A stretch of DNA of 64,000 nucleotides, taken from contig CALGUG010000055.1 of NCBI GenBank assembly GCA_937902315.1, positions 62,001-126,000 of the forward strand. Reading direction: 5' to 3'. The notes beneath the pieces are model-generated. The model saw only the letters and a list, made by a program, of their open reading frames with translations. It searched no databases and was not told where the DNA came from. Below, one piece after another: positions 57,562 through 64,000 of the stretch. Made by a program: the position numbers and the translations under genes. Within the stretch, counting starts at the first letter, position 1. Each line of letters opens with the position of its first letter. Source of the DNA: an uncultured Chloroflexales bacterium. Its GTDB lineage: Bacteria; Chloroflexota; Chloroflexia; Chloroflexales; Chloroflexaceae.

Positions 57562-58967
57562 TAGTGGCGTTTGCGAAGCTTCAGCCAGAGCACGCTACCC
57601 AGCAGCAGCGTTTCGCCGATCGAGGTGACAGCAAAGGCGAGCGCGATCGATGCAATGCCCAACGATTGGTCCCAGAGCGGAATAAGCGCGATGCGGCCTG
57701 CCAACTGCAGACAGTTGGTCAGTAGCGGTGTGCGGGTATCGTGCAGCGCGATCAGACAGCGCGTAATGATCTCGGTGCCGATGTAGGCGGGCAGACCGAT
57801 CGCATACATCACCAACAGATGGTAAGTCAGGGCACTTGCTTCGGCATCGAAGCGGCCTCGCTCAAACAGCAGTTTGATCAAGGGGTGCCCGACTAACACC
57901 AAGCCTACTAAGGCCAAGAGACCAAGGCCTATCGAGATCAAGAGCGCCCGTTTCATCAAGGAGCGTAGGCCCGGCCAGTTTTCTTCAGCGACATGGGCCG
58001 CCAAACGCGGAAAGGTTGCTTGGGCGATCGCCATGCCCAAGAGCCGAATCGGCAGCCCGATCAACAGAAGCGCGTTGTTGAGGGCTGGCAGACCAGAGGC
58101 ATTGTTGATCAGCGAGCCATAGCGAGTATCGACGATGCCGCCCGCGTAGTTTACCAAACCCGAAAGCCCGTTGGGAATCAGCAGGCGCACCACTTCGCGC
58201 AGATCGCTGTCGCGTGGGTCCCAAGCCACTTTAAAGCGCCAGTTGAGCCGTCGCAGACCTGGGATCATAATCACCAATTGCAGCAAGGCGTCGAAGATCG
58301 TGCCCACCGCTGGCCCATAGATGCCGATCGCTGGGACTGCCGACCCGAGCAGAATGCCGCTGATCATGGTCACATTGTGGATGGCGATGCCTAAGGTTGG
58401 CAGTAGAAAGCGGTTGCGACTGTTGAGCAGCGCCGTACAGACGCTGCTTATTGCGATAATCAGCACTTCAAACAGCGTGATGCGGGTGAGGGAGATGGTC
58501 AGCTGACTAGTGGCTTGATCGAAGCCCGGTGCGAGCACAACGTTGACGAACCAAGGCGTGAAGATGAGCCCTAAGATAGTGCAGATGCCTACGAACGCGA
58601 TCAGGGATGTCATAACCAGATTGATAAGATGCTGCCCTGCTTGTTCGCCTTTGCGATGGCTTGTCGATAACAATACTGGTATCAGCGCATTGGTGAGCGT
58701 TCCACCTGCGATCAGGGTTACCAGTGTGTCGGGCAGACGGAACGCGGCGTAGTAGGCGTTGGCTTCGAAGCCGGTGCCAAAGGCGGCATTAAACAGCGCT
58801 TGGCGCACGATGCCCAAACCCGCTGAGATGAGAAACGAAGCCATAATCAGCAGCGAGCCGTGGGTGATGCTGAATTCGTGGTTGAGAATGCTTTCAAACC
58901 AGAGCCACCAGTTGTTTAATCGTGCTTTGATGCTTCCTGTTTGCTTCTGCTGATCTGGTGCTGCCAT
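57561..58967 (-). CDS. murJ: Lipid II flippase MurJ (MviN family)
   Basis: 468 residues from the ATG at 58967 with AGAGG upstream; an earlier in-frame start adds 14 codons. MurJ moves lipid-linked peptidoglycan precursors, or related glycan carriers, across the membrane. About 14 hydrophobic segments are visible. Family sequences include NAYYAAFRLPDTLVTLIAGG, the basic loop near RRLNWRFK and LLFERGRFD close to the C-terminus. Near the surface-glycan genes it might serve another lipid-linked glycan, but MurJ is the simplest call. The last codons and the stop border an RptB copy. The protein ends KLRKRH. Confidence 0.88.
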   Translation of the reverse strand: MAAPDQQKQTGSIKARLNNWWLWFESILNHEFSITHGSLLIMASFLISAGLGIVRQALFNAAFGTGFEANAYYAAFRLPDTLVTLIAGGTLTNALIPVLLSTSHRKGEQAGQHLINLVMTSLIAFVGICTILGLIFTPWFVNVVLAPGFDQATSQLTISLTRITLFEVLIIAISSVCTALLNSRNRFLLPTLGIAIHNVTMISGILLGSAVPAIGIYGPAVGTIFDALLQLVIMIPGLRRLNWRFKVAWDPRDSDLREVVRLLIPNGLSGLVNYAGGIVDTRYGSLINNASGLPALNNALLLIGLPIRLLGMAIAQATFPRLAAHVAEENWPGLRSLMKRALLISIGLGLLALVGLVLVGHPLIKLLFERGRFDAEASALTYHLLVMYAIGLPAYIGTEIITRCLIALHDTRTPLLTNCLQLAGRIALIPLWDQSLGIASIALAFAVTSIGETLLLGSVLWLKLRKRH

Positions 58968-59119
58968 AGACCTCTTCTGTCTAGAACGCCATCGCTTAGC
59001 GTCCCTCAAGCGATTTCCTCTTCTGTTCTGGAGCGCGCGTTTGTTGATTGCGGCTGCATCATACCATACCGCTCAAAAGCAGGTATTCTACCAAATCTGC
59101 TTGCCCAGTTCAGCATTTT

Positions 59120-59190
59120 GGCGGTGTCGTCCCTCCCCCAAGGAAGGTTCTTGGCGCGTCCGCCTACGGCTACCAACATTTTGTCCAACA
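59120..59190 (-). repeat. RptA copy 12
   Basis: Reverse copy, left GGCGGTGTCG, core GCGCGTCCGCCTACGGCTAC, then CAACATTTTGTCC. Confidence 0.8.
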
Positions 59191-59313
59191 AACGAGGCTT
59201 GTATCGCTGTGCATGGAAAGGCTATCCCGCTTCCAGATTGCGCGAGTGCAGTTGAGGCCTTTGGAATGACGACTCTTGAAGGGTTGTGGGCAGGCATTGG
59301 GATACGATTCTTG

Positions 59314-59372
59314 GAACAAGCGCTGGTAGCCGTAGGCGGACGCGGTGTGGACCGCATGGTGGGTAAAGCTGT
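59314..59372 (+). repeat. RptA copy 13
   Basis: Forward copy TGGTAGCCGTAGGCGGACGC, then GGTGTGGACCGCATGG. Inverted partner of copy 12. Confidence 0.75.
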
Positions 59373-59462
59373 TGCCGTCACTTTGATGAAAATAATTGCT
59401 AGGATTGCCCACCAGAGTGCGGAATTCCGCTCAGCGGGCTCGAAGCAGATCGTTGAGGATGC

Positions 59463-59500
59463 AAAAGGCTTCTCGCGCACTGCTAGCGAGAAGCCTTTTT
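59463..59500 (-). terminator. Bidirectional terminator after the MFS gene
   Basis: AAAAGGCTTCTCGC and GCGAGAAGCCTTTT are perfect 14-base arms with a 9-base loop and A- and T-tracts on the outside. It lies 33 bp after the MFS stop. Confidence 0.85.
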
Positions 59501-59533
59501 GGAACAGGAGATCTTAGACGAGATTATGTTTGT

Positions 59534-60724
59534 TTAGGCTGCCGTTGATGGCTCGTGGCTTGTGGCTTGCGAGCGTTGGCTGATGCGCACCGTGATAAAG
59601 GTCATCAGCATAGCTAGGCCGATCAGCAGCGCGACCACACCAAAGGCTTGTTTGATATCGAGCATGTCGGCGATCCAGCCCATCACCAGCGGGGCGCTTA
59701 CGATCGCGATGCCACCAGCGAGCACCATATTCGAGGCTGCGGCGTTGGCTTGGCCTGCGGCGACCTCTAGCGAGGCAGCATAGGTTAGCGGGAAGAGGTT
59801 GGCGACACCGAAACCAGCGATAGCAAGGCCCACGATGTTGAGCACAGCGATCGGCGAGAGCCAGAAGATCGGGAAGCCGATCAGGGTGATCAGCAGGGCG
59901 ATGATCAGCAGTTTGTTGGTAGGCATTGTGCGGGTGAGACGGCTGCCCACGAAACGGCTGGCGAACATCGCTACAAAAAACCAGGTCATGGTGGCGGCGG
60001 CGAAGGTCTGATCGAGCCCGACCACGCGATACAGAAAGTCGGATCCCCATACGCCGATACACCACTCGATGGCGACGCAGAGCACGATCACAACGAAGTA
60101 GCCCCAAAACGCCAGCGGCAGACGCCCAGCTTTGCTCTCGCCTGCGCTCTCTACGCTGCGCGGTTTGGGCATCTCGATCTGGCGGAAGACGAGCCACACC
60201 ACTACGACCGCGATGATCGGCAGGTAGAGCGCGCTGCGCCAGCCGAGGCCGTTGGCCTGAAAGGTGCCGATCAGAAAGGGGACGATGCCCGATCCGAGGC
60301 TGGCGACTACGTTCGATTCGGTGATCGCGATCGAGCCGTTTTCGCCGTGGTGATCGCTTAAAATCGCGCCGATCATGGCCAGAAAGAACGAGGCCAGCAA
60401 GCCCATCAAAAAGGTGCTGGGAATGCTGACCCATTCGTTTGGCGAGAAGAGAAAGAGTAAGCCACTGGCGGCTAGGCCCAGCGCACCACCCCAGAAGGTG
60501 AGGCTGCGCCCGAGGCGGTTGGCGATTTGGGCACCGATCAAACCAGAGACGATCATACCTAAAGCAAAGGCTGTTACATGCAGGCCGCCAACCGTGTAGG
60601 AAAGGTTGAGTTCTTCGCGGAGAAAGGGCATAATTGGCCCTAACGACGACTGCATGTACGAAAAATAAGCTAGCATCCCGTAGGCTAGCCAGGTGAGTTG
60701 ATCGCGTCTAAAGGGCTTATTCAC
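59534..60724 (-). CDS. Major facilitator superfamily transporter
   Basis: 396 residues with a GTG start (AGGAG 9 bases upstream). Twelve membrane helices in two halves joined by a short charged loop near residue 200 (MPKPRSVESAGESKAGRL). Family hints are LGPIMPFLREELNLS after helix 1 and IGAQIANRLGRSLTFWGG as the loop 2-3 motif. The substrate is unknown. It is divergent from a DeoR regulator gene across 142 bp; DeoR proteins usually govern sugar metabolism, so sugar or sugar-phosphate transport is a reasonable inference. Confidence 0.88.
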   Translation of the reverse strand: MNKPFRRDQLTWLAYGMLAYFSYMQSSLGPIMPFLREELNLSYTVGGLHVTAFALGMIVSGLIGAQIANRLGRSLTFWGGALGLAASGLLFLFSPNEWVSIPSTFLMGLLASFFLAMIGAILSDHHGENGSIAITESNVVASLGSGIVPFLIGTFQANGLGWRSALYLPIIAVVVVWLVFRQIEMPKPRSVESAGESKAGRLPLAFWGYFVVIVLCVAIEWCIGVWGSDFLYRVVGLDQTFAAATMTWFFVAMFASRFVGSRLTRTMPTNKLLIIALLITLIGFPIFWLSPIAVLNIVGLAIAGFGVANLFPLTYAASLEVAAGQANAAASNMVLAGGIAIVSAPLVMGWIADMLDIKQAFGVVALLIGLAMLMTFITVRISQRSQATSHEPSTAA

Positions 60725-60805
60725 GGCCCTACTCCTTTGTTGAAAACGCCACAGTTACAAAATTGTTTGTTAGAATTTTGGAATGTATGCTGATGATACG
60801 TGCAG

Positions 60806-60868
60806 AAACACGAATTGTCAAGATGTGAATCGTCATAAAAACGCAAAAACAAGGAGAAACACGCAAAT
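60806..60868. promoter_or_regulatory. Repeated A-rich operator candidates between MFS and DeoR genes
   Basis: GAAACACGAA, AAAACGCAAAA and GAAACACGCAA occur within about 60 bp before the DeoR start codon. They share the pattern AAAMACGMAA and could be binding sites for the DeoR protein. Confidence 0.35.
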
Positions 60869-61622
60869 GCTGCATGCCGAACGGCGCCAATACATCTTAG
60901 AGCGCCTACACCGCGAGGGGAAGGTTGTGGCTGCCGAGCTGAGCGCGAGCTTGGCTGTTTCTGAAGATACGATTCGGCGCGATTTGCGCGAACTGGCCGA
61001 ACAGGGTCTGCTCACGCGTGTGCATGGGGGCGCTTTGCCGCGCTCGCCCGCCGCGGTCGATTTCGATACACGCCAACGCAATCTTACGCCCGGCAAAGTG
61101 GCGATCGCGCGTCAGGCGGCCAGTTTGGTGCGCAACGGTCATGTGGTGTTGATGTGCGGCGGCACCACCAATGTGCAAATCGCGCAGCACTTCGCGCCCG
61201 ACCTTTCGGCCACCGTGATCACCCACAACCCTTTGGTGGCGATCAATCTCGCCCATCATCCTACGATCGAGGTGATTCTGTTGGGCGGGCGACTCTTTAA
61301 AGAATCGCTCGTTACGGTGGGGAGCGCGACGGTGGACGCTCTGCGCTCGATCCGGGCCGATATCTGTATGTTGGGAGTGTGTAGCCTGCATCCAGAGGTG
61401 GGGATCAGTATCCCCGATTTAGAGGAATCCTATGTCCAACGGGCTATGATCGCTAGCTCCGCGGAAGTTGTTGCTCTCGCTTCTGCCGAAAAGCTCGGCA
61501 CCGCTTCTTCCTATGTGGTAGGGCCGCTCACTGAACTTACGCACCTCATTACCGAAAAAAGCGTTCCTCCCGATCAACTCCAAGCCTATCGCGCTTTAGG
61601 CATAACCATTATGCAAGGATGA
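60867..61622 (+). CDS. DeoR-family transcriptional regulator
   Basis: 251 residues from the ATG at 60867 (AAGGAG 10 bases upstream); a longer frame to 60783 lacks a ribosome site. The N-terminal helix-turn-helix reads LSASLAVSEDTIRRDLRELA, followed by the typical VHGGAL. The C-terminal sugar-phosphate-binding domain includes LMCGGTTNVQIAQHF, VIGNPL-like VITHNPLVAINLA, and GGRLFKESLVTVGSATVD. It probably represses the divergent MFS gene in response to a sugar phosphate. It converges on the pseudo-receiver gene with one base between the stops. Confidence 0.92.
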   Translation: MLHAERRQYILERLHREGKVVAAELSASLAVSEDTIRRDLRELAEQGLLTRVHGGALPRSPAAVDFDTRQRNLTPGKVAIARQAASLVRNGHVVLMCGGTTNVQIAQHFAPDLSATVITHNPLVAINLAHHPTIEVILLGGRLFKESLVTVGSATVDALRSIRADICMLGVCSLHPEVGISIPDLEESYVQRAMIASSAEVVALASAEKLGTASSYVVGPLTELTHLITEKSVPPDQLQAYRALGITIMQG

Positions 61623-61623
61623 G

Positions 61624-62010
61624 TTAGGCAGCTGAAGCGCGCAGTTTGTTTTGCAAAAAGCGCCGTAGCAATAGATGAAATTGCGAGGCTGTGAAATCGC
61701 GCGGCAGATGGGCATCGGCTCCGAGAATATGGGCTTCTTCGGCTAAACGCACACTATTGGAAAAGACGATGATTGGAACTTGGCGTGTCGTGCAATCGGA
61801 GCGCAGAAAGAAGAAGATGTGCGGATTATCGATGCTCTTTGATAATTCCATCAAAATCAGGTCGGGGGTAAATTGTTGGACCTTTGTGCGCACCGCTCGA
61901 TTGAGCAGCGATGCTGAGCTCATTTGCAGATTGTCATCGGTGTGGGCGAAATATTGTTGGATGTGTTGCCGGAGTGTGAGCGTATCGATGAAGCAACATA
62001 TACGCGCCAT
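61624..62010 (-). CDS. Pseudo-receiver protein (divergent response-regulator domain)
   Basis: 128 residues with the receiver fold order: strand 1 ICCFID, strand 3 DLILMELS, strand 4 VPIIVFSNS, strand 5 ADAHLPRDF. The phosphoacceptor Asp is replaced by Glu55, only one of the N-terminal acidic residues remains, and the conserved Lys is Arg. It therefore cannot be phosphorylated in the usual way; Glu may mimic the active state. GGAGAAGG lies upstream of the ATG. It has no output domain or kinase neighbour. It probably works by protein binding. Confidence 0.8.
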   Translation of the reverse strand: MARICCFIDTLTLRQHIQQYFAHTDDNLQMSSASLLNRAVRTKVQQFTPDLILMELSKSIDNPHIFFFLRSDCTTRQVPIIVFSNSVRLAEEAHILGADAHLPRDFTASQFHLLLRRFLQNKLRASAA

Positions 62011-62177
62011 GGTCGAACTTCCTTCTCCTCAATAGCTTAGACCTGCGTTTCCACGATAGCCGTAAAACTTTGTCAAATGGCAAACATGGTGTGAGAAGCA
62101 AGCAAAGACGCCATTTTCTATAGTTTCACATTATTTGAAACAAATGATGTCTAAATCGCCATGAAAATATGAAAAAT

Positions 62178-63077
62178 TTATACAATGAGCTCTAGAGAGC
62201 GCGGTATCACCTCGATCTCGACATGGGTTACATCGGTTGCGATCACCTCCCCATCGGTTGCAAACGGCATCGGTCCACTGCTATCGATTGTAATTCGCCG
62301 CGCTTGCCCCATAGTTACCCATTTTAAGGTCGTATGTTTGCCTTCCATCAAGGTAGGAATATGGCGAATAATCGATGGCAGTCGCATCTTTTCAACCATA
62401 CAGAGGTCTAGCAGGCCATCGTCGATCTCGGCTTGAGGTGTTAACCAAAATGCTCCACCTTGGCAGCGCCCATTCGCTACGCTGGTAAACAGCATACGCC
62501 GTTTCAGCTCGTGATCGTCGTAGCGGATGGTCATCGGATAAGATGTGTAGTTCCCAAGGGCGCGAATGATACCTACTAGATAAACGGCGACGCCTTTAAT
62601 ATTTGGCAACTTAGTTGTCTCGTATGCGACCCGTGCATCGAGTCCCATACCGACGCCATTGATGAAGTAGCGTCCGTTGGCAAGCCCTACATCGATCCAG
62701 CGGGTGCGACCCTCGGCCAAACGGCGAGCCGCGCCGACTACATCGTTGGCTTGAACGCCGTCGAGCACCTTGATAAAGTCGCTACCTGTGCCAACCGGAA
62801 TTATCCCGAGTCGGCCAACCGGACCACCTTGGGCGCGGCTGCCCATTAAACCGTTTACCACCTCGTTGATGGTACCGTCGCCGCCAGCAGCTACAATCTG
62901 ATCGAAACCTTGTTCGAGCGCTTGATAGGTCAGCTCGATCCCGCCGCCGCGCGCGTGAGTCTCGACGATCGTATAATCGACCTCAAACTTGCGTAAGGCT
63001 GCTTCCAGCGCCGGACGCTGCTGTCTCCCGTTTCCCCGACCTGCCCACGGATTGAGAATGATGAAGGTTTTCGACAT
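62178..63077 (-). CDS. Diacylglycerol kinase-like lipid kinase (YegS/DagK family)
   Basis: 299 residues. The ATP-binding motif GGDGTINEVVNGL, the N-terminal LNPWAGRGNG and GIIPVGTGSDF are characteristic. A C-terminal beta region (DDGLLDLCMVEKM) follows. The family phosphorylates diacylglycerol, sphingoid bases or similar lipids at the membrane. The sequence does not tell which. The gene lies 59 bp downstream of trpB on the same strand, separated by a strong hairpin, so cotranscription is uncertain. Confidence 0.9.
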   Translation of the reverse strand: MSKTFIILNPWAGRGNGRQQRPALEAALRKFEVDYTIVETHARGGGIELTYQALEQGFDQIVAAGGDGTINEVVNGLMGSRAQGGPVGRLGIIPVGTGSDFIKVLDGVQANDVVGAARRLAEGRTRWIDVGLANGRYFINGVGMGLDARVAYETTKLPNIKGVAVYLVGIIRALGNYTSYPMTIRYDDHELKRRMLFTSVANGRCQGGAFWLTPQAEIDDGLLDLCMVEKMRLPSIIRHIPTLMEGKHTTLKWVTMGQARRITIDSSGPMPFATDGEVIATDVTHVEIEVIPRSLELIV

Positions 63078-63095
63078 AGCTCTCGATTGTAGACC

Positions 63096-63129
63096 ATGAA
63101 CCGAGTAGCGACGCTGGCACTCGGTTCAT
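63096..63129 (-). terminator. Hairpin between trpB and the lipid kinase gene
   Basis: ATGAACCGAGT and ACTCGGTTCAT are perfect 11-base arms with a 12-base loop. It starts 7 bp after the trpB stop. No T-run follows. Confidence 0.55.
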
Positions 63130-63135
63130 GCTGTT

Positions 63136-64000
63136 CTAGACTTCGACACCAAGGATATCCGCCACAGTGAAAATATCTTTATCGCCGCGTCCGGACAGGT
63201 TGACTAAGATGATTTGGTCGGGCGACATAGTCGGGGCCAACTTAATCGCGTCGGCTACTGCATGTGAACTTTCGAGCGCAGGGATAATGCCTTCGCTGTG
63301 CGACAGTTTCTGGAAGGCTTCGAGGGCTTCTTCATCGGTCGCGTAAGTGTAAAAGGCGCGCTCTGAATCGTGCAAAAAGGCGTGTTCAGGGCCAACCGCT
63401 GCATAGTCGAGACCAGCCGAAATGCTGTGAGTTGTGGCTATTTGACCGTGAGCGTCTTGCAAGACATAAGAGCGAGTTCCTTGAAAGACGCCCATACGTC
63501 CTCCGTTGAAGCGAGCGGCATGCTGACCGAGTTCGGAGCCACGACCACCTGCCTCTACACCGCGCAAATCGACAGCTTCGTCATCAATGAAACCGCTGAA
63601 GATACCGATTGCGTTACTGCCTCCGCCCACACATGCGATCACAACATCGGGCAAGCGTCCGGTAGCCTCAAGCATTTGGGCCCGCGCCTCGCGCCCGATC
63701 ACGCTCTGAAAGTCGCGCACCATGGTCGGGTAGGGGTGTGGCCCCAGCGCCGAACCGAGCAGATAGTAGCTGTCGGGGTTGGTTACCCAGTCACGCATAG
63801 CCTCGTTAACGGCATCTTTGAGGGTGCGGCTGCCGCTATCGACACCGCGCACCTCGGCGCCCATCAGGCGCATGCGGAAGACGTTGGGCTTTTGGCGCTC
63901 CATGTCGTCGGTGCCCATGTAAACGACGCATTCGAGGCCGAGCTTAGCGCAGATCGCGGCGGTGGCAACGCCGTGTTGGCCCGCCCCCGTTTCGGCGATG
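63136..64000 (-). CDS. trpB: Tryptophan synthase beta chain, C-terminal part (truncated by window edge)
   Basis: The open frame runs into the window end, giving 288 residues of the usual roughly 400. TrpB joins indole and L-serine to make tryptophan with pyridoxal phosphate. AETGAGQHGVATAA, GLECVVYMG, PDVVIACVGGGSNAIGIF (phosphate-binding GGGSN), the EHAFLHD region and SEGIIPALESSHA are all TrpB signatures. The PLP Lys lies upstream, outside the window. The trpA gene does not follow; a lipid kinase gene does. Confidence 0.96.
   Translation of the reverse strand, partial: IAETGAGQHGVATAAICAKLGLECVVYMGTDDMERQKPNVFRMRLMGAEVRGVDSGSRTLKDAVNEAMRDWVTNPDSYYLLGSALGPHPYPTMVRDFQSVIGREARAQMLEATGRLPDVVIACVGGGSNAIGIFSGFIDDEAVDLRGVEAGGRGSELGQHAARFNGGRMGVFQGTRSYVLQDAHGQIATTHSISAGLDYAAVGPEHAFLHDSERAFYTYATDEEALEAFQKLSHSEGIIPALESSHAVADAIKLAPTMSPDQIILVNLSGRGDKDIFTVADILGVEV

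Larger units (their letters stand above)
58968..59533. other. 566-bp intergenic region with paired RptA and terminator
   Basis: RptA copies 12 and 13 in inverted orientation and a bidirectional terminator at 59463-59500. No gene found. Confidence 0.65.

Noticed and set aside
15851..59372. The spaced RptA copies as a CRISPR array
   Set aside because: Copies are kilobases apart or in inverted pairs, with no regular spacers and no cas genes.

Overview
The window most resembles a chromosomal segment of a Chloroflexota bacterium, probably class Chloroflexia and possibly Herpetosiphon-like. This is an inference from protein style: Chloroflexota-type family 39 glycosyltransferases fused to beta-sandwich modules, a gyrase A with the HPHGDAS active-site region, many SpoIIE/STAS proteins and several family 5 solute-binding lipoproteins. 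No rRNA, tRNA, phage, transposase or CRISPR array was found.

Layout. 1-3446: an XRE-type regulator (partial) divergent from GDP-mannose 4,6-dehydratase, then a minus-strand trio of a membrane-anchored GT2 glycosyltransferase and a nucleotidyltransferase split into two abutting frames. 3878-15490: a one-direction signalling operon, cheW-cheW-mcp-cheA(REC)-cheY-cheB-cheR(TPR)-SpoIIE phosphatase-TPR protein-RsbW-like kinase-STAS antagonist. It joins a chemosensory array to a partner-switching module. 16180-22486: GNAT acetyltransferase, a 960-residue FAD/Fe-S dehydrogenase, small proteins and a small lipoprotein. 23164-29692: three paralogous family 5 solute-binding lipoproteins with no permease or ATPase nearby. 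30814-38076: L-lactate dehydrogenase, two orphan response regulators (one with HD-GYP), gyrA and a metallophosphoesterase.

38493-55741 is a surface-glycan region. It has five large family 39-like membrane glycosyltransferases, a GT4 glycosyltransferase, a SAM methyltransferase and a nucleotide-sugar dehydrogenase. It is interrupted by a degenerate HATPase protein and a V4R-domain protein. Four of the membrane glycosyltransferases share one beta-rich module, at the C-terminus in three and near the N-terminus in one. 55811-64000: an AlbA_2/HATPase_c_4 regulator, MurJ, an MFS transporter divergent from a DeoR regulator, a pseudo-receiver, a YegS-type lipid kinase and the C-terminal part of trpB.

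Most long gaps between genes are filled by two dispersed non-coding repeat families, named here RptA and RptB. RptA is about 70 bp with core GTAGCCGTAGGCGGACGCGC, 13 copies. RptB is about 121 bp with inverted ends ATACCAAATCCG. Several copies are paired, nested or disrupted, and one RptB carries a perfect 42-bp palindrome. The strongest leads are the chemosensory/partner-switching operon, the modular family 39 glycosyltransferases and these repeats.
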